DNA of 64,000 nucleotides from Coprinus comatus (Eukaryota > Basidiomycota > Agaricomycetes > Agaricales > Agaricaceae): contig JAWPGT010000010.1 of NCBI GenBank assembly GCA_034638255.1, forward strand, positions 124,001-188,000. Direction: 5' to 3'. This document shows, piece by piece, positions 12,979 to 25,403 of this stretch (position 1 is the first letter of the stretch; each line of letters starts with the position of its first letter). The notes below the pieces were generated by a model that made no database searches, had not been told where the DNA came from, and worked only from the letters and a program-made list of their open reading frames with translations. The position numbers and the translations under genes are program-made.

Positions 12979-13623
12979 TATATCCGTGATACACAGGGGT
13001 GGTATCTGTCAACAACACAAACGACGCGGTGCACGCCGTCCAAGTCCAACACCAGGATTCTAATTCAGGTGACGCAGTGGATGTCACATGTCACCCCTAC
13101 ATGCTCTTCTTGAGCTGGATGGAATCTTCCTGGACCTAATATCTCTGTCTGCCATGCCCCCAAAAATTCAATGTGATATATATTCATATACAAGCAAACA
13201 AGCTAACATCATTCAAATCTCTTCACTGAGGTTCATAGATAGGTCTTTTCCTACTTACCTTGAGGGATGCATCATGCACCAAGGCTCGTCTGGCAACACG
13301 TTGACAACTGCCTGAACATCTGCAAAATTCCTTAGCTTTCTCTCTTAGTGTTTAGCTCACTGCGCGTGTACCCTATGGATTTATTCACCTTCCAATATTG
13401 TCGTAAATCACAGTACGATTTGTTAAAGACCTCTTGACACGTCACATGGACCGTTGGTAGTTACTTCGTCGATAATCTAGCAAATCACACTTCCTATTTA
13501 GCTTTACTCTGGCCTTACTAACCAGTAACCAAGCACACTCCGATGGCTTAGGGTCTACAGCTTCGCTTACGTAAATACCCATGAACTTTCACCCGGAATC
13601 TCTTCACTGCTTTCGCTAAAACC
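12979..13623. other. Intergenic region between NUP159 and the Nudix gene
   Basis: About 645 bases between two divergent start codons, probably holding both promoters. I see no gene and no clear TATA element. Confidence 0.5.
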
Positions 13624-14656
13624 ATGAATTGTGTTACTATTCCTCCATTCTCTCCAACGGTTCTGCATGGACTTTCCGAAGCGTCTCGAACATCGATTAA
13701 ACGTCTAGTTGTCCATCTCGCCGATGCCCAGTTGCCTGATCTGTCCGTACTCAGAGAACTTTGAACCCAGCATTATCTTATTTTAATCTACATATTCCCT
13801 AGCACAACATATCCCAGGAATAGATTAGCTGCAGTTCTTGTACTTCTATATGAGCAAGATGGCGATCTCCGAGTTCTGTTGACAACTAGGTCAAAAGCGC
13901 TTCGGACACATGCCGGTCAAACTGCACTGCCAGGGGGCAAGGTTGAGGACGATGACGAAGACCTTGTGAAAACAGCAGTATGTCTGACTGGATGTCCCGT
14001 TGCTGAAATCGCCTTACTAAGATCACATACACCAGTTTCGCGAAGCAAATGAAGAAGTCAAACTACCCTTGGGATGTCCCTTTGTACACACGATAGGTCT
14101 CTTGGAGCCATTTTTATCGCTTCATAAACTTTTTGTTACACCAGTCCTTGCTGTACTAACTAAGATAGAAGTATTAAGTGAACTTCAACCTTCCGAGAGC
14201 GAGGTTGCAAGGATATTCAGTCACCCTCTTAAAGCTATTCTGGACCCGCAATTGGCCCAACACGAGGCATTGGTGGAAATAGGCTGTGAAGACTGGCCAT
14301 ACCAAGATACCTTCTATGTGAGTCAACTCAACCGCAGTCATGACTCGATTACCTTTAAACATACACATAAACACATTTCTTTCCAGAACACAAGCGATCC
14401 AGTAATAAACATCCTTGGCGATACTTCCTACAGGATGCATCGTTTTCGAACCAAGGCCTCTCCCATAAAGGGCTTGACTTCCGACATTCTTGTATGTAAA
14501 CAGCTATTCCAAATACCGGGCACAAAGAATGCTCATACTCCACTGGCGATTTAGATCAAGACAGCCGAAATCGCATTTGGGAAAGAAACTGTCTACGACA
14601 GATTTGCGCCCGATCAAATCACAGGGTTCCAGAACATAATTGCGGCCCTTCGCTGA
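13624..14656 (+). CDS. PCD1: Nudix hydrolase, CoA pyrophosphatase (Pcd1) type
   Basis: Start MNCVTIPPFSPTVLHGL. After an intron the protein reads RLAAVLVLLYEQDGDLRVLL, then TTRSKALRTHAGQTALPGG, which is the UPF0035 element specific to CoA-type Nudix enzymes. The Nudix box follows as GGKVEDDDEDLVKTA, an intron, then FREANEEVKLP. The family cleaves CoA and its oxidised forms to 4'-phosphopantetheine and 3',5'-ADP, in peroxisomes or mitochondria. The C-terminal part continues to GFQNIIAALR, with stop TGA at 14654-14656. The first intron needs a weak donor (GTCCGT near 13740) to keep frame with TTYPRNRLAAV. At the end of the box the usual Gly of EEVGL is Lys (EEVKL), which is unusual. No clear peroxisomal C-terminal tripeptide is present. 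Confidence 0.85.
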
Positions 14657-14750
14657 CCGTTAGAATCTGTTAGAATTGCTGTAGAGGTCGTGTGAAAATT
14701 ACTGCCTCCACATGTTGCTTCATGATAAACGCCATCATTTAAATTAGACA

Positions 14751-14760
14751 TATATAAATA
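14751..14760 (+). promoter_or_regulatory. TATA box of first paralogue gene
   Basis: TATATAAATA lies 83 bases before the ATG at 14843. It also argues against an earlier in-frame ATG at 14762, which would sit directly on the TATA element. Confidence 0.55.
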
Positions 14761-14842
14761 GGTGTGGTGGCCACACTATGGGTCCCCCAATTCCAGTTGC
14801 TTTCTTTTCCCCCCTGTTCTAATAGTCTTGTCACATCAAATA

Positions 14843-16029
14843 ATGTCTCACAACTCTAACGCATTCACATCTTTCCACGTAGGATCATCACCATCACCTA
14901 CTTCAACTACCTTCCATCCCCGGGCACAAATAAACGCCCACACGACAAACTTCAACACCACACTTGCCGCCCGCACCTCCACTGCATGGTGCTACAACAC
15001 CCACCTCGGTTTCATACACGAGGACCAGGGCGTTTGTCCACCCTGTGATGATTATGTCCAACACGTTACTCAGTCATCACTCGATTCCACATTTCAAAAT
15101 GCCTGGAACCAGCGAGAACAATTTTTCGAGAAGCTTTCTTCTACTGCTTTTGATCAGGGTCGTCTTTCACAATATGAAGAGGATACGGTAGAAATAAATC
15201 GTCTACGAAACGTTATTGATGATATCAATAATGCTCATGATAATATACTACACAAATATCGAGTGCTTCTCGATGATTTCGAACGACTCAAAGTGCAATA
15301 TCCATCAGCGGCATCATCGTCGTTGCAAACATGTAAGTTCAAGCCTATTATCGCGGTCGCCTTAACTAAGAGCTAATAAAATACCATGCAGCTGTTGGCC
15401 CCCAGGTCCGAACTCCTCCTCGGAGCTATGCCGTCGTGACTACGGCTCAGGCGGCATCAAGCTCAAAGAAGTTCCCCGTCGCACACCAACCAAGTACAGC
15501 CCCCGGATCCCCTTTCCATCGGGACCGCTTGTCACCACCGACCTCCCCTGAAGAACTGGCAGACCCAGCAGTACGATTAAATAACCCACGAATCACTGAT
15601 CCTATTGAGATGTGGTTCAACTACTACTGCACTTACAAAAAGTCATGGCCAAAGGGACTGCGAAAAACCAACGACGACAGACCCCATTGGCCGGATTTAC
15701 GCGCCATAATTGCTACCACAAGAATGAGGCCGAAGGATAAAGGACCGAGAGCGTCTCCTGCCTTCTACAGTCGTCTTTTTGATCTTTTCTCCGTTGCTGG
15801 TTTATATGAACGACTCGTCAAAGAGAACGGCTTCACTATCGCCCGCATCGTTTCTCCTAGAGAGTTTCTATTTCCTCCTCAGGCTGACGATGAACCACCA
15901 ACATGCACTATTGAAGATATTGCACGGCATTTTGCAAGTTGTGGGTTTGGTCTCCGTGTTGTTGCAGAGGACTTTGAACCGTGGGCTAAGGCGTATAGAG
16001 ATTCCCGTCCGAAGAATACCCCAACGTAA
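14843..16029 (+). CDS. Unknown protein, paralogue A of a tandem pair
   Basis: Two exons: 14843-15332 and 15392-16029, with a 59-base GTAAGT...CAG intron whose phases agree. The product is about 376 residues. The N-terminal half is Ser/Thr/Pro-rich, then has a short motif (GFIHEDQGVCPPCDDYVQHV) with a CxxC pair and a predicted coiled coil of about 50 residues. The second exon encodes a disordered linker and a compact C-terminal domain: DPIEMWFNYYC, SWPKGLRK, a PDLRA element, RMRP, LFDLFSVAGLYE, IARHFASCGFG and EDFEPWAKAYRDS. The same order of motifs occurs in the gene at 18095. I do not recognise the family. No signal peptide or membrane segment is seen. The start was chosen because it follows a TATA box and aligns with the paralogue's MAQNSKSN start. 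Confidence 0.72.
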
Positions 16030-18094
16030 TTTCAACTTTGTATACCACTGGCAGTACGAACATGTATCAATTATTATATGTACTGTATGCTCTACACGCC
16101 AACCAAACTGGACAATGTCTATGAACCCTTCAACTAAAAATGCTATCACAATTCATACCGAAGTCAATGTACTACGCCGTTGTTGATCGTGAAGAGGCTG
16201 CCAATCGGAGTCTGGAGAAGGCTTGAACTTTGAAGGAATGTTGGTTCAACTTGTAGCTTGAGGTACGATACATATTACGACATATTACCCTATACCATTT
16301 AACATTCTCATATCTCTGATTGTCCGCAATTATCCTGTGCTTGGAGCTCGCTAATCATTTCTCTTCTTGTGGGGAATTGTCTCCGACTCGGAATATCGAG
16401 TTTCCTCGGCTACCCCTCTATGGGGTTCTCGGCGATATACTAACCTTCACTCCCTGTCTAGTATGTGAGTCTAGTATACAAAATGTAAATATACATATTT
16501 TGCTTTTTTTTCAAGTTGGAACGTTCGCCGTACATTGTACTAAACGGCCTTCACATAGAGTTCGGAGGTGAAATTCATCATTCTATTTTCTTTTCTTATG
16601 CACGAATTTCAACTGATACGTACCTTAGACAGTAGATTTGTATTCCCATTAGGTACGGCTTAGCATGTTCGTATTGCACATTTATGTTGAGCTGATACTG
16701 ATGTTTGCTTTCTTCCTACGTAGGCAAATGGACATTGGTGGCTCAAGATTGATAGCGTATATGATACTTGTTTGAATTGAAGTACTACATTTCTACTTCC
16801 CTGTTACTCAAGCACTACAATCTGACTACAATGCTATACGTATTACGCTTCCGAGTATTTCAAGTGCTTCTTTATCCCATGACTTGTGTACTACATGCTA
16901 ATAAACAACACAGCCGACCTGGTTGTGTTTTTTTAGAGTTCTTCTGAACTGAAGAGGTTGTGCTTGAGAATTTTCACACTATTTCGTCTTTATCCAATCG
17001 AAAGAATCAATGAGGTTTACTTATAAGCATCATCCAATTCTAAAAGTATACATAGTGAGAAACAACCGACAATCATGTAACTACATCGAAAATCTACTCA
17101 GAAGATTGGAAATGAAGCTTAAGAATGGATGTCTGCCAAGATCTGTGGTGTGAAAGCCTGGATGAGCTAGGACCATTTTGACACATATATGACAGTTCCC
17201 AACAGTAGATCAACTTCAGCGCTGAAGTTATATTCAACCTCAGACACCCACTACCTCTCGGACCCAGTTGGACAACTGCCATACAACAACTAGACAGCAT
17301 TATACCTACTGTTATACTGGCAGTCTGGTATTGAATAATATGGCTAGGTCTCGCCCCATCCCAAAAAGGAACACATCGCTCTGTCCCATTAGTGAGGAGT
17401 TGAAAATTCAACATCGAAAGGGGTGCCGCTTGGGTGCCGCCGGGACGATGCTTTGTTAATTGTTAAGCTAACGGTTTGGTGGGCCTTACATCGCCGGCCC
17501 TGAATGTAGTATGTAAGTAGGCGAAAATAGGAAGTGGACGGTTGGCCAACTTACATGAGGTATTATACGTACCGACTCGGTGCCATTACCACATCCTACT
17601 AAGCGGTATCCACTTCAATGACAACACGACAGGCAAGAAGTATCTTGGTTTCTCGATTACCCTCTGCTGGGCTGTCACACTATGTCAGGTATCGTATCTA
17701 CTGTGTTGGATATTCTTGGTGGTTATCTCACAATTGTTTCAAGAATTAGTACGTATATTCAGAATATAATCCATCCCACCCTACGCAAGCATGTCCTAAA
17801 CCTAGACTTCTGCAACTACATAGCTTTCCACTGTTTTGACCAAAACAACGGCGCAGTCAAGGGTTATCGATCATATGACAAACATTGCCGATTCAGTGCT
17901 CAGAAATGTTATTGAGGAAGCCGTGGTTTTCACCTCATGTCATACCCCCGGATGGTGATTACCGATAAACGCTCATATCACATCAACCAGGACTGGTACA
18001 AATAAGAAATTCGCCACACTTTGAGATTATAGAGGCCCGACGAAAATGCATCCCTCCCTTCCTTACAAATTCCACCTCCTAACATCTTGGGACC
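16030..18094. other. Gene-poor interval between the paralogues
   Basis: About 2 kb with only short unconvincing open frames on either strand. I could not find a relic of a third paralogue or a transposon by eye. AT-rich stretches flank 16480-16520 and 17030-17060. Confidence 0.45.
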
Positions 18095-19490
18095 ATGGCA
18101 CAGAACTCAAAATCCAATTTCAGTCCTTTCGATATCGACCTTTCGCCACCACCTAGTATGGCTGGAACCATTCCGTCAGGGTTACACTCTTCTACATCTC
18201 CCTCTCTCCCTGCTCCTGTTTACCTAGAAGGCGTAGCAACGGGAATATCTCAGGGGACCTATTTCGACTCGATTCCGAACCATCCTGGACCTGTTTGGGA
18301 TTATGATTGGGACTATGGCCTAATCCATTCCGATCCCGGCGCTTGCTCTATCTGTGCGACGTATATCAACCACGTATTTCGTCAATCCAAAACTCCAACC
18401 CCAGATTTTCGCAAGGCGTTGAGCAAACGCGACGAACATTATAGAGCTCTCTGCGATCGGTTGAAAAAATACCAATCGAGAGTTACGTCACTAGAACAAG
18501 AAATTCAATCAATTAATATGTCCTATAATAAACCCCGAACCGAGTATCACTTGCTTCAGAGCGATAATGAACGGGGATCTCACCAATTACAACGGTCTTC
18601 GACAGATCCTGAAATTCTCCTGTCGCAGAGAACCAGAAGCGATCCTAATTCACCAAATACATCGTTTTTTGGAAGTCCCACAAGCTTCAACAACGTTCTC
18701 TTGGATAGCCCCCAGATACCGGGTAAGTTGGAATATGTAATCAAGTTGCTGAAATTAATAATATATTGCTCTAGGATTATCTGAATTTCGCCGCAATGAG
18801 TGTCCAGTACCGCTGAGCTCCACTCCAGAGCTTTCTCCGACGCACCATGCTCAACCAATGTCACCTCCGTCAGCCTTCCCCAGAAATAACCAACCTCCCC
18901 GTTTAGCCCGAATATCACCATATTCCTCTCGATCACCTATACCCATTCGGGGAACCACTCCGCAGATGGGACAAGATCTTAATCCTTTTATGACTAGGTC
19001 CGAGTCTTCAACTTCTCGCCCCATGTTGGTTAGTTCGGAGGTTCGAAAAAGTAATCCTAGACTCAGCGACCCCGACGAAGACTGGTATTATCATCTTTGC
19101 AACCACCCTACATCTTGGCCCAAAGGCATCCGGAAGGACAGCAACAATTGTCCGTATTTTCCTGATGTTCACGCCAATAGAACAGTCGCACGGATGAAAC
19201 CAGGAGATGAACATTCGAGATGGTGGAGGGCCTATGACGAATGTGTGTTCGACCTACTCTCAGTACCTGGAAACTATGCGAAAGTACTGGCGCAAAATTG
19301 CATTCAAGTTAGGGACGTTGTTCAACAGAGGCGGATGGAACTGGTGTTTGAGGGTGAGGAGCCATCAGTCACGGTTGATGGCATCGCTCGCCATTTTGCG
19401 GAGTGTGGATTGAGTGTGGAGGAGGTAGTGAGGGAGTTTGAGCCTTGGGCAAAGGCGTACCGAGATTCTCTCGCACCTCGGCAGGTTTGA
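18095..19490 (+). CDS. Unknown protein, paralogue B of a tandem pair
   Basis: Exon 1 runs 18095-18722, with a 52-base intron (GTAAGT...CTAG), and exon 2 runs 18775-19490; phases agree. The product is about 447 residues. It shares the architecture of the gene at 14843: a Ser/Pro-rich start, a module YGLIHSDPGACSICATYINH with the same CxxC spacing, a coiled-coil segment (about residues 115-155), a longer disordered linker, and the C-terminal domain (DPDEDWYYHLC, SWPKGIRK, PDVHA, ARMKPGDE, VFDLLSVPGNYAK, IARHFAECGLS, EFEPWAKAYRDS). The intron lies at the same place relative to the two modules. The pair therefore arose by duplication and has diverged, mostly in the linker. Function unknown; no signal peptide or membrane segment seen. 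Confidence 0.75.
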
Positions 19491-19845
19491 GGCGAGTTTT
19501 CTTATATTTATTTTTGGACACACAATATATAACTGAATATTTCACAGAGAGATTTGATTAATTTTTGATTGCCAAGTCGCAATCAGTGTGGGGAAAGGCA
19601 GATTAGTTCCATTTGTGCAGATCACTGGCGCCTCTCTTCCTCTACAAGTATCCATGGACTTAGTATTACATTGTATATCACCTACACGAGTACACAATGC
19701 GTGCGAATAAACATTTGATTTCCAATCATTAATCAGGAGTTCGGAACAAATACGATTACCCGGTGCTATCACGAACAGTTCTAACATCTGAAGATTTGTG
19801 AAGGAGACATAGATGCCACAGTGCATATAACACTCAGAAAATTCA
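19491..19845. other. Intergenic interval before BIO3-BIO1
   Basis: About 355 bases. A minus-strand open frame overlaps it but shows no motif and crosses into BIO3-BIO1, so it is taken as noise. The region should contain the promoter of the biotin gene; a CATATAAC stretch near 19823 is only a weak TATA candidate. Confidence 0.4.
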
Positions 19846-22464
19846 ATGTCGACGCTATTCAGACACCTACGCGTACACCAAATATTTGGTGCTAATACTG
19901 ATGTCGGCAAGACCATTTTGACTACCGCACTTGTCAACGCTTCTGTTTCCAAGAACATCCACGTTTTCTACCTCAAACCCGTCAGTACCGGAGCTCTTCA
20001 AGATGCCGATGATGGGTATGTCGCAAAACTTACTGAAAGCTGTTGCTTTTGAACTCGCATTATTTTAAGGCACGTCAAACGCTTTGTCAAGTCGAAATTA
20101 GTGCAAACGGACTGTTTATTTCGTTACGATGAACCCGTTAGCCCCCATCTTGCTGCGAAGCTGAAGGTCCAGGATAATGATGCTTTAGAGGTCCGTATTC
20201 CACAAGGGAGCCCGACACACACCTTGCGAATTCATTGGGATCTATTACCTAGATACCTTCGGATCAGACTGTCGTCAACTCTATCGCTTCCCGCATACGT
20301 CAATATGCGAACCAAAAGTCGAGTTCAAACCACGCGCATGTTTACTTAGAAACGGCTGGAGGTGAGCTTTCTCTCTGAACATAATGGTCATGTTGTTAAG
20401 ATAAGATATTTCTTTATAGGCGTACATAGTCCCTCTTTAACAGGAACAACCCAAGCAGAGTGCTATCGACCTCTATTCCTCCCTACTGTTCTTATCGGTG
20501 ACTACAAATTAGGAGGAATATCATCAACAATATCATCATACGAATCTCTGCTCCTCCGAGGGTATATCATCGACACTATCCTCCTATTCCGTGACGAATA
20601 CTATCGCAACTGGGAGTATCTACAACCATACTTCGCAGAGAAGGGCATTCATGTAGCTGCTATCGACCCACCACCATCACGTCTATCCGACCTCGCTGCT
20701 GATGGCGAAGCCCTGCAGAATTATTACAGTGGTCTAGTGTTGTCTTCAGTGACTGATGGGATCAATGGCGTGGTAGACCACCTGGATGTTTGCCATATGA
20801 GACGCATGGAGGAACTCGATTCAATGCCTCGTCGGTCTCTTGATACAATATGGTGGCCGTTTGTACAGCATGGTATAGTCAAGTCGGATAAAGATGTCAC
20901 GGTAATAGATAGTGCACACAGTGATTTTTTCAGTGTGTATCGTCCTAGTGAAAGCGAAGACAGGAAAAGCGATGATTCTTCTTCCCTACTGGTTCCCGAA
21001 TTCGACAGCTCAGCCTCCTGGTGGACTCAGACTTTCGGACATGCGCATACATCTCTAACTCTCGCTGCTGCTCGCGCAAGTGGACGTTATGGACATGTAA
21101 TGTTCCCACAAGCGACGCATTTGCCTGCACTCAAGTTGGCCGAAAAGATGATTTATGATGGTCCTGGAAAAGGATGGGCTTCTCGAGCTTTCTTCTCGGA
21201 TAATGGTTCTACGGCGATGGAAGTTGCTTTGAAGATGGCGCTTCGTGCCTATGCCTCTAAAAATAATGTCAACACATCAAATGCTAAGAAATTAGGTGTG
21301 TTGGGTTTGAAAGGAAGCTATCACGGGGATACTATTGGAACAATGAATGCATGTGCAGAAGGGGTTTATTCCTGTGAGTGGCATGAAGCCAAGGGCTATT
21401 GGCTTGATCCCCCACATGTTGGCATCAAAAATGGCAAGCCTGGTATCACATTGACGCCTGCCTTGCAAGCTCTTGTTGGAGAAACTGTATTACCTGCACC
21501 GTCTATACCCTGGATTTATGATGTCGAAGAAAGACTTCAAACACCCATCGCGAAGATATATCGTCAATATATTGAGAAGACATTAGAGGTTATTGGACGG
21601 GATGGACAACAACTGGGCGCTCTTGTGATAGAGCCTCTTCTTATGGGTGCAGGTGGCATGATATTTGTCGATCCTCTGTACCAAAGAGTTCTGGTGGATG
21701 CTGTACGTGGTCGACACAGCACTGACGGTGCTGGTTGGTCGGGACTTCCGGTCATTTACGATGAGGTCTTCATCGGATTATATCGCGTAGGCGTGGAAAG
21801 TTCAGGTCCTATCATTGGTGCATACCCAGATATTTCAGTCAATGCGAAGGTTCTGACTGGTGGTTTGGTACCCATGTCAATAACCCTCGCATCAGAATCT
21901 ATCTACAACACATTTTTGGGTGATACAAAGGCCACAGCATTGTTACATGGACATTCGTATACTGCTCACCCAATTGGTTGTGAGGTTGCCAATGAAACAC
22001 TGAAGATGATCGACAGTCTAAAATCCAGCAAGAGTTGGCAGCTTGCGCAAGCGAGCTGGAATGAACGTGCTTCGTCGCACGGAACCGTCTGGAGCTTCTG
22101 GGATCCAGGATTCATACAAGCAGTATCCAAACAAGATAAGGTCGAGGATATAATGGCACTTGGATGTGTTCTCGCCATCAAAGTACGGAGCGGCGACGCT
22201 GGTATGTCATGTTCTTATTATCATAACCTGAAACTATACCCATTTTGGATAGGTTATGTTTCTATGTCCGCCCAATCTACTTTCGAATCTTTGAAGACCA
22301 CGATACCGCACTTGGAATTGTCACCTGCACCTGGTGGCGCCCCATTTACCACACATTATCGCACACTAGGTGACGTCGCATACTTCATGACTAGTCTCAA
22401 CACGCATCCTTCGTTGGTTAGAGCCATGGAAGACAAGATTTGGCAGGTGTTGAAAGATGATTGA
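19846..22464 (+). CDS. BIO3-BIO1: Bifunctional dethiobiotin synthetase / DAPA aminotransferase
   Basis: The N-terminal dethiobiotin synthetase domain has the P-loop GANTDVGKT, then YLKPVSTG, and after splicing VYLETAGGVHSPSLTG, the conserved DTBS segment. It continues PTVLIGDYKLGGISSTI. From about residue 265 a class III PLP aminotransferase follows (DTIWWPFVQHG, FFSDNGSTAMEVALKMA, GSYHGDTIGTMNA, VIYDEVFIGLYRVG), with the lysine candidate in NAKVLTGG. The fused enzyme converts KAPA to DAPA and DAPA to dethiobiotin, the two steps before biotin synthase. Introns placed by frame: 20016-20069, about 20191-20251, about 20361-20419, and 22202-22252. The last keeps an open frame, so a continuous reading there would wrongly add about 17 residues. 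Stop at 22462-22464. Plants and many filamentous fungi have this fusion, probably mitochondrial. Confidence 0.93.
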
Positions 22465-22874
22465 TGTCTCACGTACATTCATGCTATAGAGAAGAGTGCG
22501 GAGGAAATGGTATTTTTGTAGATTGACTAGAACCTTCCGTGCATAACACACCCTAAGTGAGATACATCTAACCAGACAATCAAGAAGGGACAAGTACCTA
22601 ATGGCTGGGCACTTCTCCCCACAACTAGTCACGCAAGGACCTTAACACGTTGCTTCTGGCTTCTGGCGTGCTATTTCCGGTGGGATCCATCAAATACCGC
22701 TGTGTATAGCTGCTTCACTAGCTCTGTTATGGCTGATGTTTACGACAGAAGATTAGTCAAAGTTAGCGCCCACTGATTTTGAGTCTGAGGACTCAAGCTC
22801 AAGATCTATAAAAGGGCCGAGGAAAAGCGACGCTGAGGGAACAGTCTTTCATTGTACAGACTTAACTGGCTTCC
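22465..22874. other. Intergenic region with promoter of the FAD oxidase
   Basis: About 410 bases. The 3' end holds a clear TATA element (22807-22813). No gene is seen. Confidence 0.5.
22807..22813 (+). promoter_or_regulatory. TATA box of the FAD-linked oxidase gene
   Basis: TATAAAA lies 68 bases before the ATG at 22875, a good core-promoter spacing. Confidence 0.6.
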
Positions 22875-24981
22875 ATGGCTCTCAAACGTCTACTACTCAT
22901 CCAACTTGGCCTTATACTCTTAGTCTTAGGCCAAAGAGATGTAAAACCGCGTTGCAAGGCTATGCCTAGTGATTCAACATGGCCAGCGATAACTGTTTGG
23001 AGTGCATTGAATGCATCCATTGATGGAAGGTTAATTCGTACAGTGCCTATTGCTGCTCCTTGTCATCGGGAACAATACAACGCTGCATCCTGTGAGACCA
23101 TACGCGCTCAATGGCATCAACCACGTCTTCAGTTAGTCCCCATCTTGGATGTTTTATCGACAACGACTATTTCTAATTTTCTTTCTTAACAGTGAAGAAT
23201 ATGCATCATCTATAATGGCACCCGTTTTTTTGAATGGGACATGCGACCCATTCACAGGCATCGACGGACAATGTCAAATAGGGCCTTATGTGCAGTATTC
23301 TGTCAATGTAGCAACTCAGGACCATATCATAAAGACACTTGCATTCGCGAAGAAGTATAACATTCGTTTTGTAGTGAAGAATACCGGACACGAGTTGAGT
23401 TTTTTCTGGTTTCTGTTGATTGACTGTTATTGATTGGTTTTATATCCAGTTATATGGGAAAGTCGACTGGCGCTGGTGGTTTGGCAATATGGACGCATCA
23501 TCTGACAGGCAGAGAGTGGTTTCACTATGCGCATAAGGAATATACCGGACCTGCTGTAAAGATTCAGGCTGGCGTTATTGGAGATATGCTTGGAATAGAA
23601 GGAGAACAAAGAGGACAAGTCGTCGTTGCTGGACAGTGTCCTGTAAGTATCCATTCATAATCCTGCACTTCCTTGATTTTATTTGGTGCTCGTAATTTAG
23701 ACGGTCGGATTTACTGGAGGTTATGTCCAAGGAGGTGGTCACTCCGTACTAAGCTCACTCTACGGTATGGCCGCGGACCAGGTTTTGGAATTTGAGGTTA
23801 TTACTACAGATGGTCGAGTTGTTCGGGCATCAGCCACGGAAAACTCGGATTTATTCTGGGCACTCAGAGGTGGTGTGAGTGGTTTTCTAATATATATATA
23901 TATATTGTATGGAAGGTTTGCTAACAGTTAGTATAGGGTGGTGGAACTTACGGTATCGTTTGGACAGTCACGGTCAAGGTTTATCCGGACATGAAGGTCA
24001 CCACCGTCCGTGTACTTTACACCCCTAAATCATCTAGGAAAGCTGCACTGGATACTCATTGGAAGGGAATTAATTCCTACCTCACTGAATCACCCAAATA
24101 CATTGCTGCAGGTGCCTATCATATCACATATTTCGACAACACCATCTTCCACGTCGTACTACTCTTCCCAAAGAAGACTCCAGAAGAGGTCAACAAGCTG
24201 ATAAACCCGTGGTTGGATAATCTTCACGACCTGCAGATCACCCCACAAATATCAGAGACAAATCTACACCCTACCCTTCGAAGTGCATCTCTTCTAGTTT
24301 ACGAAGTATTTGGCGGGGAGATTCTTATCGGTACTGATTTATATGGTGCGCGTATCCTCCCAAAGAGACTATGGAATACCAAAGAAACTCGTGAGACATT
24401 ATACACAACTCTACGAAGCATTGTAGACGATGGAGGACACATCCTTGATATTGCTGTCGATCCTAGTCGTGAAGTCTCCGGAAACCCTGACAATGCCATC
24501 TTACCTGCATTCCGCTCGATGCATAGTATGTGCGTTGTTGTTGTGTGAGTAATTGAATTTCTTTGAATGATTATCAGGGGAAAAAGAGTGGCTGATTGGC
24601 ATACTATACACTTGTACCATTTAGGAATTGGAACGACACGGCAACATGGGAAACGGAATTCGCAAAGACTAGAACAGTGACGGCTCTTACAAATCGATTG
24701 ATACAAATCACTCCCGAGACTGGCGCATATCTCAATGAGGTAATTAATCACACTTTCCCTACAACTAACTATGGAATGATTAACAATACTTAATGTGCTT
24801 TAATCAGGCTGATGCATTTGATCCGAACTGGAAGAAGAACTTCTACGGTGAGAACTACAATAGGTTATTGTCAATCAAGAACAAGTGGGATCCATATGGT
24901 GTTCTATATGGTACAACCGCTGTTGGGGGTGACCAATGGATCACGGTCAATGGCGGACGACTTTGCCGCAAGGGGGTGTAG
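22875..24981 (+). CDS. Secreted FAD-linked oxidase, berberine-bridge type
   Basis: The N-terminus [19 protein letters not shown] is a convincing signal peptide. The FAD-binding PCMH domain follows: [20 protein letters not shown], then the HIS attachment site NTGHDYMGKS after splicing, then [19 protein letters not shown] with a Cys positioned as in bicovalent flavoproteins, and [19 protein letters not shown]. The C-terminal BBE segment is [20 protein letters not shown], ending GGRLCRKGV. Enzymes of this family oxidise sugars, alkaloids or other small molecules; the substrate here is unknown. Introns were placed near 23135-23190, 23393-23448, 23643-23700, 23875-23937, 24530-24624 and 24740-24807. 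Copies of its last exons reappear at about 27588-27790. Confidence 0.88.
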
Positions 24982-25058
24982 TGCTATGCACTTGCAATGA
25001 AATAATCACAACTAGTCTTCTAAAAGATATACGCACTATACATATATATCGGATGCGA

Positions 25059-25403
25059 TTAACTACGCCAGTATTGGGCAAGGTCATGAATACGATTAAG
25101 ACAACCGTGAAGTAAGATGTTTCATTGAGAAGGTTCTCAAAATGTTTGATAGCATCCTCTTCCGTAAGATCAAGCCTAAACGTTTCCTGAATCTATTCAT
25201 GGACATCACGATAATATCAGGGATATCCGCATCCACCATAAGTGCCACCAGGTTGAGAATAATGTTTGCACTCTTCCGTAGAATAGTGAAAGCCGTAAAG
25301 CAGAAGTTCTTGAATCTTGCATAATGTGGTGACTGTGCTCTTTATATACTACTTTTACTAGGGTGGGAATGGGTTTGGATCCCTACCGAGAAATTAGAAT
25401 ATA
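25059..25403 (-). pseudogene. Relic of the VPS34 3' end (duplicate copy)
   Basis: On the minus strand this stretch is closely similar to 27827-28185, the last coding segment of VPS34, including the stop codon and the adjoining intergenic bases (shared from about 25025). Differences are scattered substitutions plus an internal deletion where the intact gene has CCATGCCATCAACCAT (near 28106-28121). Similarity fades after about 25403, so the catalytic loop and upstream exons are missing. A plus-strand open frame of about 60 codons here is only the reverse of this relic. Confidence 0.85.

Noticed and set aside
17094..17414. Minus-strand frame of 106 codons in the gene-poor interval
   Set aside because: No recognisable motif, no promoter or splice context, composition like noncoding DNA.
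23886..23908. TA dinucleotide run
   Set aside because: A short microsatellite inside an intron of the FAD oxidase; no sign of function.
25142..25324. Small plus-strand gene of about 60 codons
   Set aside because: It is the reverse of the VPS34 3' relic and matches the antisense of the intact VPS34 end.
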